From an uncultured Methanobrevibacter sp. (GTDB lineage Archaea > Methanobacteriota > Methanobacteria > Methanobacteriales > Methanobacteriaceae): a stretch of DNA of 45,025 nt. The stretch spans positions 1 through 45,025 of the forward strand of contig NZ_CACXXB010000021.1 of the NCBI RefSeq assembly GCF_902771435.1, read 5' to 3'. The position numbers and the translations under genes are program-made. Below the pieces are notes generated by a model. That model saw nothing but the letters and a program-made list of their open reading frames with translations, was not told where the DNA came from and made no database searches. Positions 37,862 to 45,025 of the stretch are shown here, piece after piece; within the stretch, counting starts at the first letter, position 1; every line of letters begins with the position of its first letter.

Positions 37862-39796
37862 ATGCTAAAAAAACTATTTAATAATAAAAAATTCATATTT
37901 ATTTTCACTTTTACAGTGGAATTTATATTATATTTCTTTTTTGAGCATATGCCCTACGGAGGAGAATATATTGTCGCCGATGTTGGTATTGCACCCGTTT
38001 TTGGAATGATGTTTGGTCCTGTTGGCGGTTTAGGCCAAGCCCTCGCCAGCCTTACCTGGCAGCTTTGTGAAGGGGTTGACCCAATAGCCTCAGCAATTGA
38101 TTGTGCGATAATGTTTTTCATATCCATAATCGCATACAAATTATGGTATACTACATTTAAGGAAGCAAAAATCAACACTCCAAAATTCAATTCAACATAT
38201 AACCTCCTTAAATTCCTAATTATAGCATTAATTGTTTCAATCGTCTATTGGGCGCTAATATACATATCCTTTGAAGCATATCACCACATGTATGTAATCT
38301 ATCCGTTATCAACATTTATTGCAAAAACAGCATATGTTTTGAATCTCTTTAATTTCACTTTAATTTTCGGAATATTCTTTATCAGCATTTTCAACATTGA
38401 GGAACTGCCTATGCACAGGCCTGAAAAATGGATCAACCTCATTGACATCAACGATAAATATTTTCTGGGGGGTTTCATATTACTGGCAGCTTATGTAACT
38501 CTTGTTCAAATATTCAACATAGACAACGACATTACAGACAACATATTCTTTGGATGGACTGTCGTTATGGCAATATTATTCTGTTTAAACAAGTTTGAAC
38601 CAAATATAGAAGTGCGAGTTGTCAAATACTCAATCATTGAAAAAATTATCCTGTTTTTCTTAATAATACTGTCGATTCTGTTTATCGTCATTTTTGATGA
38701 GCTGATAACAATCAGTATGATTTTTACATACCACTTCAATGAAGATTACATTCAGATATTCAATTTATGTTTTGGAAGCGGAATGATGATTCTCTTCTGC
38801 ATGTTCCACATCTACCATGTTGAAAGAACGATAACCAATCCGATCTATGGCCTAATCGATTCATTGAACCACTACCAGAACAATGAAAACACAGAGCCTG
38901 ATGATAACTACACTGAAAAATTCGAGAAATATCTGAAAAACAATGATGATATGTCCAGATTAATCGAATCGTTCATTACATTAAGAAACAACATTGAAAA
39001 CTATTTGAATAACCTCAAAAAAACAACTGCAGAAAAAGAAAAAATTGAAACCGAATTTAAAATTGCCAGCAATATCCAGTCAGGAATGCTTAAAACAAAT
39101 TTTGATGAATTCTCCAATGACAAGCCTTTCGAGATATATGGGTTAATGGAACCTGCAAAAGAAGTTGGGGGAGCATTCTATGACTATTTTAATATGGATG
39201 GTGAAAATGCAGCTTTCGTTATTGGAGATACAGGCGGAACAGGAGTTTCTTCAACATTATTCATGGTTAAAACAATGCAGCTAATTGAAAACCACAGTAA
39301 ATTCGACCCTGACCTCGAAAAACTTTTTGAAAATGTTAATGATTTATCTTTCCAAAGAAATGATGATAAACTGTTTGTCACATCATGGTTTGGAAAATTA
39401 AACTTCATGAGCGGAAAATTGAGTTTTGTTAATGCGGGACATAATCCTCCATTAGTCAAACATGACAATCAGGATTTCGAATATCTGAAAATCAAACCCG
39501 ACTATCTTTTAGGAGGCATGGAAAATGCCCATTATAAAAAACATGAACTGGATTTAAGTCCCGGAGACATGGTGTTTTTATATACCGATGGAGCAATAGG
39601 AAGAAAGAACAACCCAGAATCATACTGCAATGATGAACTGTTGAAAGAAACCGTAAACAAATATAAAGATGAAAAGTTAGAAAATATGATTGAAGGCATT
39701 AAAAACGATTTAAATCAGGCGTACAATTACGATAATCCTATCGATGACATTACCATGTTGGTAATAAAATATAATGGTCGTGAAAGTTATGAATAG
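37862..39796 (+). CDS. Membrane SpoIIE-type PP2C phosphatase, likely degenerate
   Basis: 644 residues. About eight N-terminal transmembrane helices (1-340, including MMFGPVGGLGQALASLTWQLCEG), a HAMP-like ITNPIYGLIDSLNHYQ, a coiled coil, and a SpoIIE/RsbU phosphatase domain (about 395-635). In the motif EVGGDFYD the first Asp is Ala: EVGGAFYD at residue 438. GDTGGTG replaces the usual GDVSGKG, yet FLYTDG and DDITML are kept. Loss of one metal-binding Asp suggests a weak or dead phosphatase, perhaps a sensor or scaffold for the next gene. Its stop overlaps that gene by 8 bases. Confidence 0.78.
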   Translation: MLKKLFNNKKFIFIFTFTVEFILYFFFEHMPYGGEYIVADVGIAPVFGMMFGPVGGLGQALASLTWQLCEGVDPIASAIDCAIMFFISIIAYKLWYTTFKEAKINTPKFNSTYNLLKFLIIALIVSIVYWALIYISFEAYHHMYVIYPLSTFIAKTAYVLNLFNFTLIFGIFFISIFNIEELPMHRPEKWINLIDINDKYFLGGFILLAAYVTLVQIFNIDNDITDNIFFGWTVVMAILFCLNKFEPNIEVRVVKYSIIEKIILFFLIILSILFIVIFDELITISMIFTYHFNEDYIQIFNLCFGSGMMILFCMFHIYHVERTITNPIYGLIDSLNHYQNNENTEPDDNYTEKFEKYLKNNDDMSRLIESFITLRNNIENYLNNLKKTTAEKEKIETEFKIASNIQSGMLKTNFDEFSNDKPFEIYGLMEPAKEVGGAFYDYFNMDGENAAFVIGDTGGTGVSSTLFMVKTMQLIENHSKFDPDLEKLFENVNDLSFQRNDDKLFVTSWFGKLNFMSGKLSFVNAGHNPPLVKHDNQDFEYLKIKPDYLLGGMENAHYKKHELDLSPGDMVFLYTDGAIGRKNNPESYCNDELLKETVNKYKDEKLENMIEGIKNDLNQAYNYDNPIDDITMLVIKYNGRESYE

Positions 39797-41669
39797 AATA
39801 AGAAAACTTTTTAAATCAAGAAAATTCAGTTTATTATTCTCAATGGGCATAACTTTTATAACAATATTGCTTTTAGAGATTTTGAATCCTTCCGCATATA
39901 TAAACTTTGAAATGGTCATCATACCCGTTTTAAGTTTATTGTGGGGTCCTTTTGGAGCTTTAGGATTTATCCTTGTGGAGGGTGCGTATTTTTTAGTATA
40001 TGACCCAAGCGACTACGTATATACTCTGAAAGTAATCAGCATACTTTTTATAAGCAACATGTTACTGTGGAAATTATGGTATTCCATAATGAACCGGGAC
40101 GGCCATGAAATTCCTAATTTTAACACTTTATACAATATAATTAAGTTTTTCATCATGTTCCTAATTTATTTGACAGTAGTATATATCTTGTTAAATGGAC
40201 TCATTAAAGGAAATTCTGATGCAAGAGACTTATACGGCAACATGATAATGATATTCCCGTTAAGCGTGATAATTTTGATAATAGGAATACATATTGCAGT
40301 CAAATATAAAATACCATTATATGTTCCCAAAAAAAGACTGAAACGGATTTTGCCTGAGAAAGCTTACTCAATCATACTAATTTCCGCAATCATTATTGGG
40401 ATGATAAATCTCATAGCAGTAGAAAATGAATTTTATTCAACAATAACAAGTATTATAGTAATTGCACTTCTGATAATCTATATAACAAAACCGTTGGAAG
40501 AGAATTGTGAAATAAAAGAAGACATCAATATAAATTTATTCAATAAGATCAATTCTTCCCTATTCATACTATTGCTGATTCTGCTCGGATTGGCAACCGT
40601 GCCTCTGTACGTATTTATTCCTGAAGAAATAACACCTGATTCAATACTAGGCAATTTTTCATACATTATTATCCAATACCTATCCTTGATGCTGATTCCG
40701 GTTTTAGGTTATATGTATTACCTGGAAAAAAATATGACAAAACCGATTAACAGGCTATCAAAATCATTATCCAGAACTATAAATACTGAAGAAGATTATC
40801 AAATGCTTAATGATGATTTGAATTCTATTACCGTTAACAATGAACTGAAATCCCTTGCAGGTTCACTGCTTAAAATGGAAGAAGATTTGAATCTTTACAA
40901 AGAACAGCTGATTGAAGTTACCTCCCAAAAGGAGAGATATGAAACGGAAATGAAATTAGCTCATGAAATTCAGGACTCAATGATTTCCAAAAATTTTGAA
41001 GAATACAACAATGGCGAAAAATGTGAAATTTGGGGACTGATGAAACCTGCACGTGAAGTTGCCGGAGATTTCTACGACTTTTTCAAAATAGATGGCGACA
41101 ATATCGGATTTGTAATTGGAGATGTGAGCGGAAAAGGAATAACTGCCTCACTGATTATGGTTAAAGCAATGACATTAATCCAAGATTATGCAATACACCT
41201 CGAAGATCTTTCAGAAGTATTTTATGAAGTGAATAACCTTCTTTGTGAGGGAAATGTTGAAAATCTCTTCGTCACATGCTGGCTTGGAAAAATTAACTTC
41301 AAGACAAAAAAATTATCCTACGTCAATGCAGGGCACAATCCGCCATTAATCAAGCAAAACGACAACTTTGAATATGTGCATATCGATCCTGGAATAGTTT
41401 TGGCGGCCATGGAAGACCTTCCTTATGAAACACATGAAATTCAATTAAAATCCGGAGATGCAATAGTTTTATATACAGACGGCATAACCGAAGCAAATTA
41501 CAATTATAAGGATTTCTACGGTGAAGAAAGATTAAAAAATATCCTAAATAAACATAAAGATGAAGATTTGGAAAAGATAATAGGCTCCGTGGAAAAGGAC
41601 ATAAACGATTTCTGCGAAAACAAAGAGCAGTTTGATGACACAACAATATTTGCCATTAGGCTGAAATAG
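39789..41669 (+). CDS. Membrane SpoIIE-type PP2C phosphatase, motifs intact
   Basis: 626 residues from the ATG at 39789 (GTGA before it; an upstream ATG at 39774 is an alternative). The layout is the same as its neighbour: N-terminal helices, HAMP-like MTKPINRLSKSLSR, coiled coil and a SpoIIE phosphatase with EVAGDFYDFF (Asp427), GDVSGKGITASL, VLYTDGITEA and FDDTTIFAI. All metal-binding Asp positions are present. These phosphatases remove Ser/Thr phosphate from STAS partners in bacteria. No STAS protein is adjacent; one lies at 30865. The pair probably arose by duplication. Confidence 0.8.
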   Translation: MNRIRKLFKSRKFSLLFSMGITFITILLLEILNPSAYINFEMVIIPVLSLLWGPFGALGFILVEGAYFLVYDPSDYVYTLKVISILFISNMLLWKLWYSIMNRDGHEIPNFNTLYNIIKFFIMFLIYLTVVYILLNGLIKGNSDARDLYGNMIMIFPLSVIILIIGIHIAVKYKIPLYVPKKRLKRILPEKAYSIILISAIIIGMINLIAVENEFYSTITSIIVIALLIIYITKPLEENCEIKEDININLFNKINSSLFILLLILLGLATVPLYVFIPEEITPDSILGNFSYIIIQYLSLMLIPVLGYMYYLEKNMTKPINRLSKSLSRTINTEEDYQMLNDDLNSITVNNELKSLAGSLLKMEEDLNLYKEQLIEVTSQKERYETEMKLAHEIQDSMISKNFEEYNNGEKCEIWGLMKPAREVAGDFYDFFKIDGDNIGFVIGDVSGKGITASLIMVKAMTLIQDYAIHLEDLSEVFYEVNNLLCEGNVENLFVTCWLGKINFKTKKLSYVNAGHNPPLIKQNDNFEYVHIDPGIVLAAMEDLPYETHEIQLKSGDAIVLYTDGITEANYNYKDFYGEERLKNILNKHKDEDLEKIIGSVEKDINDFCENKEQFDDTTIFAIRLK

Positions 41670-41803
41670 ATATTTGGAATTATTAATATTTTAAATTTTA
41701 AATCAGAAAGTTTTTTAAAAAAAGTCCGAAATTCTAATTTTACAAAGCTTAATTAAATAGAATTAACAAAATTATTAATGATTATATTTTTAAGGAGATT
41801 ATA

Positions 41804-43582
41804 ATGACCCGTATTTCAATTTTAGATAAAGACAGATGTCAACCTAAAAAATGTGATTATCTTTGTATACATTACTGTCCGGGTGTCAGAATGGATGAAG
41901 ACACCATAGTAATTGACGAAGATACAAAAAAACCGTTGATATCTGAGGAATTATGTGAAGGGTGCGGTATTTGTACAAATAGGTGCCCATTTGATGCTAT
42001 TACGATTATTAACTTACCTGAAGCAGTAGGTGAACCTATCCACAGATTTGGACAAAACCAGTTTGAACTGTTTGGACTTCCAAGCCTGGAAGAAGGAACC
42101 GTTTTAGGTCTTTTAGGACAGAACGGTATTGGTAAATCCACAATAATGAACATATTGTCCGGAAATCTGATACCAAACTTCGGAGACTTTGAAAATGCAC
42201 CGGAAAACTGGGACGGAGTAATTGAATATTACAAAGGTTCAGCACTTCAGAAATATTTCCAGGACCTCGCCGAAGGCAACATCAAAACCATCCTGAAACC
42301 GCAGATGGTCGACAAGCTTCCGAAAGTTGTTAAAGGAAAGGTTATTGATCTGCTTTCAAACGTTAATGAAAGGGACAAGCTTGACTATGTCACAAAAGAA
42401 CTGCAGCTTGAAAATGTGCTTGACAGGAAAATGGAAAACCTGAGTGGAGGGGAACTTCAAAGGGTTGCAATTGCAGCTACCGTTTTAAGGGAAGGAGATT
42501 TCTACTACTTCGACGAACCGACTTCCTGGCTTGACGTGTCCCAAAGATTGAATGCAGTGCGCGTAATCAGATCACTGGCTGAAGAGGGCAAAAGCGTGCT
42601 CGTTATTGAACACGACCTTGCTACCCTGGATGCGCTTTCCGACAACATCCACATATTATACGGACAGCCTGGAGGATACGGTGTAGTGTCCGGCAGAAAA
42701 GGTGTCCGTTTAGGAATCAATGCTTACATCAAAGGATTTTTAGCAGAAGAAAATGTCAGAATCAGGAAAAATCCTATCGAATTTACCATAAGACCTCCAA
42801 CTCCGGAAGATGAAGGGGATGCACTTGCAAGCTACACTGACTTAAGCAAGGACTATGACGGATTTAAACTAACTGCCGATGCAGGGGAAATCTTTTATGA
42901 TGAAATTGTAACCGCATTCGGTTCAAACGGTATCGGTAAAACAACATTTGCAAAAATGCTTGCAGGCGTTGAAGAACCTACTGACGGAGAAGTTGATGAA
43001 GACGTTACAATAGCCTACAAACCGCAATACATTGTTTCAAACTTTGAAGGAACCGTGCAGGAATTCCTATATGTTAATGTGCCTAATTTCGGAACCAAAA
43101 TCTTTGAAAGCGAGATTATGAAACCTCTAACATTAAACGACATTCTTGACAAACCAGTCAAAGGATTGAGTGGAGGGGAACTTCAAAGGTTAGCCATTGC
43201 TACAACACTTTCAAAAGATGCTGAAATCTATCTTTTCGACGAACCTACAGCATTTTTGGATGTTGAACAAAGGTTAATAGCTGCAAGGGTTATCCGTAAA
43301 ATGGTTGAAAGCAGAAATGCTGCATCACTTATCGTTGACCACGATATTGTCTTTATAGATTATATCTCAGACAGGGCAATGGTATTCAACGGAACTCCAG
43401 GTTTAAACGGTCATGCCTCAAAACCTACTGATCTCAGAAATGCGATGAACGAATTTTTAGGAAATCTGAACATTACATTCAGAAGAGATAAGGAAACCAA
43501 AAGACCAAGAGTGAATAAGCTCGACAGTTACAAAGACCGTGAACAAAAAGAAAAAGGAGAGTACTATTACTTATCCGATTAA
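41804..43582 (+). CDS. abce1: Ribosome recycling ATPase ABCE1 (Rli1)
   Basis: 592 residues. The N-terminal ferredoxin-like domain has [16 protein letters not shown] and [12 protein letters not shown]. Two ABC domains follow, with Walker [10 protein letters not shown] and GSNGIGKTT, signature LSGGELQR twice, and Walker [12 protein letters not shown] and [11 protein letters not shown], then a hinge. ABCE1 splits the ribosome after termination, is essential in archaea, and is iron-sulfur dependent. AAGGAG precedes the ATG. The 1.1 kb after it is non-coding. Confidence 0.97.
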   Translation: MTRISILDKDRCQPKKCDYLCIHYCPGVRMDEDTIVIDEDTKKPLISEELCEGCGICTNRCPFDAITIINLPEAVGEPIHRFGQNQFELFGLPSLEEGTVLGLLGQNGIGKSTIMNILSGNLIPNFGDFENAPENWDGVIEYYKGSALQKYFQDLAEGNIKTILKPQMVDKLPKVVKGKVIDLLSNVNERDKLDYVTKELQLENVLDRKMENLSGGELQRVAIAATVLREGDFYYFDEPTSWLDVSQRLNAVRVIRSLAEEGKSVLVIEHDLATLDALSDNIHILYGQPGGYGVVSGRKGVRLGINAYIKGFLAEENVRIRKNPIEFTIRPPTPEDEGDALASYTDLSKDYDGFKLTADAGEIFYDEIVTAFGSNGIGKTTFAKMLAGVEEPTDGEVDEDVTIAYKPQYIVSNFEGTVQEFLYVNVPNFGTKIFESEIMKPLTLNDILDKPVKGLSGGELQRLAIATTLSKDAEIYLFDEPTAFLDVEQRLIAARVIRKMVESRNAASLIVDHDIVFIDYISDRAMVFNGTPGLNGHASKPTDLRNAMNEFLGNLNITFRRDKETKRPRVNKLDSYKDREQKEKGEYYYLSD

Positions 43583-43611
43583 TTCCACTATACCATCATC
43601 ATTAACAAAAT

Positions 43612-43880
43612 AATCAAAAAAAACTATAAAAATAGTTATTAAAGTAGAGGAGTGACTTTAATAACTATTATATATGTTAATTATTTCTTTGTACCAATGA
43701 AATAATTGTAGGTATCATATATCCAAAAGACATATCGATTACAATTCAAAATACGAAATGACCAATGAAAGATAATTAAAGACCCTTTAACTACCTTTCT
43801 AAGATTAGTAATCTCTCACTAATCTTAGAAAAATAATCGAAAGATAGAGAGTAAATAGCAAAATTGCTATTTACTTTTTT
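43612..43880 (-). ncRNA. Putative structured RNA C, downstream of abce1
   Basis: Hairpins: H1, 14 bp, 43631-43644 with 43656-43669; H2, 9 bp, 43679-43687 with 43699-43707; H4, 14 bp, 43796-43809 with 43818-43831; H5, 11-12 bp, 43850-43861 with 43864-43875. On the minus strand H1 is followed by a long T-rich run (43630 down to 43613) and its loop reads TCACTCCTCTA. On the plus strand H5 has a T-run after it and may terminate abce1. Element D repeats this order. Strand and function are uncertain; a simple pair of terminators for the convergent genes is the alternative. Confidence 0.42.
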
Positions 43881-44023
43881 GAGTTATATGGCCAATTACT
43901 ATTGAGCCGTGACATATTTTAATTATCATAAAAACCAAACCAATTATGATAATTATATTATAATTACAAGTAATAACCATATAAATATTATTAAAGTATT
44001 ACTCAACATATTGGGCGTTAAAT

Positions 44024-44115
44024 TAAAAAAAGAGAATATCCTGTAACGAAAATCCTTATCAAAAGATATTTAAGTTAATATACGACATGATACTCCCGGA
44101 TATTCCTTAACGGGA
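44024..44115 (-). ncRNA. Putative structured RNA E between C and D
   Basis: GAATATCC (44034-44041) pairs with GGATATTC (44098-44105), extended by CGTTAA (44016-44021) with TTAACG (44107-44112). On the minus strand a seven-T run (44025-44031) follows the first stem. TCCCG (44094-44098) with CGGGA (44111-44115) makes a competing short hairpin. A TATA-like element and an AAGTATTACT motif like the cbiM operator lie at 43979-43987 and 43994-44004 on the other side. It is a lone copy, so evidence is weaker than for A and B. Confidence 0.3.
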
Positions 44116-44329
44116 AAAAAATAATAACTATGAAAATTTCAACAATTCATTTAATATTAAATAAAAATGTTATGAATACTTAATTTATCAAAATACACAA
44201 TAAAAACATTTATTTTAAAAAAATATTCAATTTACATCAGTATACAATTGAAAAATATGGAAAAATGCAATGATAAAAATAGTAATACTTTTTAGAAAAA
44301 TAATACTACAAAAATAATAGTTTTTTGCA

Positions 44330-44672
44330 AAAAAATATTAATTAAAATTTAATAGCTATTAAAGACTTGAGGAGAAAGATGCTTTAATAGCTATTGTAGA
44401 CAGTGAAAGAAACCATATATAAATTTATATAAATCTCTTTTTATTCATTAATTATCTTACATTGATGGAGAAAAAAGATAACACCAACTGGTTATGCCAA
44501 CAATCGATATTACCTGGCTAATGATGAATTATCAACATAAAGATAATTAACTGAAAAATAATCAAAATATTCGCTATTTTAACTATTTTTCTAACATTAG
44601 TACAAGAAATACTAATCTTAGAAAGATAACTAATAAAGGGTAGCAAATGGCCATATGATCACATGGCCATTT
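44330..44672 (-). ncRNA. Putative structured RNA D, paralogue of C
   Basis: Same hairpin order as C: H1, 14 bp, 44351-44364 with 44382-44395; H2, 7 bp, 44452-44458 with 44475-44481; H4, 44588-44601 with 44611-44624 (one C-C mismatch); H5, 10 bp, 44645-44654 with 44663-44672. H1 has C-G where C has T-A, so pairing is kept. On the minus strand the H1 loop contains TCTCCTCAA, identical to nine bases of the ncRNA A H3 loop, and T-runs follow. A strong minus TATA (TTTATATATGG, about 44415-44436) could start a short H1-only RNA. D lies just beyond the mvhD 3' end and could also be its trailer. Confidence 0.42.
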
Positions 44673-44703
44673 ACACGAATATATGACTTGACTATTTTAA
44701 ACT

Positions 44704-45025
44704 CTATTCTAATTCCAATGGCCCTAATTTTGAAAGAGTCTTATGGAATTCTTCCATTGTTGTTTTGAATTTTTCTCCTTCGGATGCTGAAATCCATTCA
44801 TGGCGGAATCTTTCTCTTTCGATTCCAAATTCTTCAAGAATGTCTTCAACGATTTTGGATCTTCTTGACCATTTGTAGTTTCCTGCGTCATAGTGGCAGT
44901 CCCCTATGTGGCATCCTCCTACAAAAACGCCGTCGGCTCCTTCTTGGAACGCTTTGAAAACCATTGAAGGTGTGATTCTTCCGGAACACATTACACGAAT
45001 GATTCTGACATTTGGAGGGTATTGC
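44704..45025 (-). CDS. mvhD: Hydrogenase/heterodisulfide reductase-linking iron-sulfur subunit MvhD (partial)
   Basis: The C-terminal part is present; the gene runs off the right edge. The reading frame continues upstream of the ATG at 44991 with [11 protein letters not shown], matching the family, so that ATG is not the start. [34 protein letters not shown] and the ending KLGPLELE are typical of MvhD/FlpD, which passes electrons from the F420-non-reducing hydrogenase to heterodisulfide reductase in methanogenic flavin-based bifurcation. Its presence supports a hydrogenotrophic metabolism. Confidence 0.9.
   Translation of the reverse strand, partial: QYPPNVRIIRVMCSGRITPSMVFKAFQEGADGVFVGGCHIGDCHYDAGNYKWSRRSKIVEDILEEFGIERERFRHEWISASEGEKFKTTMEEFHKTLSKLGPLELE

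Noticed and set aside
44351..44395. Kissing interaction between the D loop (plus strand GAGGAG) and the RNA A loop
   Set aside because: It needs D on the plus strand, whereas T-runs favour the minus strand, where the loops are identical rather than complementary.
43583..44703. CRISPR array or mobile element in the large gap
   Set aside because: No regularly spaced repeats, no transposase, no terminal repeats; the paired similarity is limited to hairpin segments.

Overview
The window comes from an AT-rich methanogenic archaeon of the order Methanobacteriales, most likely Methanobrevibacter or a close relative. Evidence: a Methanobacteriales-type 16S rRNA 5' end at the left edge, a mer gene (F420-dependent methylene-H4MPT reductase), the porCDABEF-fumarase order known from Methanothermobacter, genes for archaeosine, methanofuran and tRNA thiolation, an MvhD C-terminus at the right edge, archaeal TATA boxes, and GGTG or GGAGG ribosome binding sites with many TTG or GTG starts. 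The genus is inferred and was not tested by alignment.

Layout. 1-1640: 16S 5' end (minus), a 640-base spacer, and mer, broken by an apparent 44-base deletion that shifts the frame. 1777-4680: RaSEA, a DUF308 membrane protein and a nucleotidyltransferase (plus). 9425-4670: a tight six-gene minus-strand operon (MoxR ATPase, VWA partner, NcsA/TtuA-type tRNA thiolase, ThiS/MoaD-like sulfur carrier, DUF89, DUF1932 oxidoreductase). 9555-11533: a small Ser/Asp-rich surface protein and a dihydropteroate-synthase-like protein. 11826-16307: pyruvate:ferredoxin oxidoreductase plus fumarase alpha. 16340-18123: a PhoU-like regulator and a membrane protein. 18218-18400: tRNA-Thr and tRNA-Leu. 18517-20745: a 55-residue ferredoxin missing from simple ORF lists, a membrane-anchored protein and a polysaccharide polymerase-like protein. 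20936-23733: a cobalt/nickel ECF transporter with a 13-bp inverted repeat around its TATA box. 23730-26376: zinc ribbon, FeoA, FeoB. 27002-35258: two Tyr/Asp-tailed surface proteins around a MarR regulator, a TctA-like permease, an HATPase/STAS-like pair, a methyltransferase, a secretion ATPase with its membrane partner, and DUF4012. 36167-37673: EF-1beta, a zinc finger, MfnE and Pth2. 37862-41669: two overlapping membrane SpoIIE-type phosphatases, the first lacking a conserved Asp. 41804-43582: ABCE1. Right edge: MvhD.

The most unusual content is non-coding. Near-perfect palindromes of the form TTAGGYNNRCCTAA (DtxR-type iron boxes) surround feoB and recur in a second cluster near 36 kb. In each cluster a box-TATA-box promoter precedes a roughly 210-240 nt element that looks like a structured RNA. 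The two copies (26683-26893 plus; about 36065-35828 minus) share long identical blocks, and the same three hairpins are kept with compensatory base changes. A third promoter with the same spacing leads into a hairpin-rich leader and a 37-residue Cys-rich ORF whose ribosome binding site can be sequestered. A separate 1.1-kb gap between abce1 and mvhD holds a second pair of paralogous hairpin elements and one further structured element. Their terminal hairpins expose CTCCTC loops when read on the minus strand, the same anti-Shine-Dalgarno core as in the iron-boxed RNA near feoB. Together this suggests an undescribed family of iron-responsive and possibly Shine-Dalgarno-targeting small RNAs. It is a hypothesis from sequence alone.
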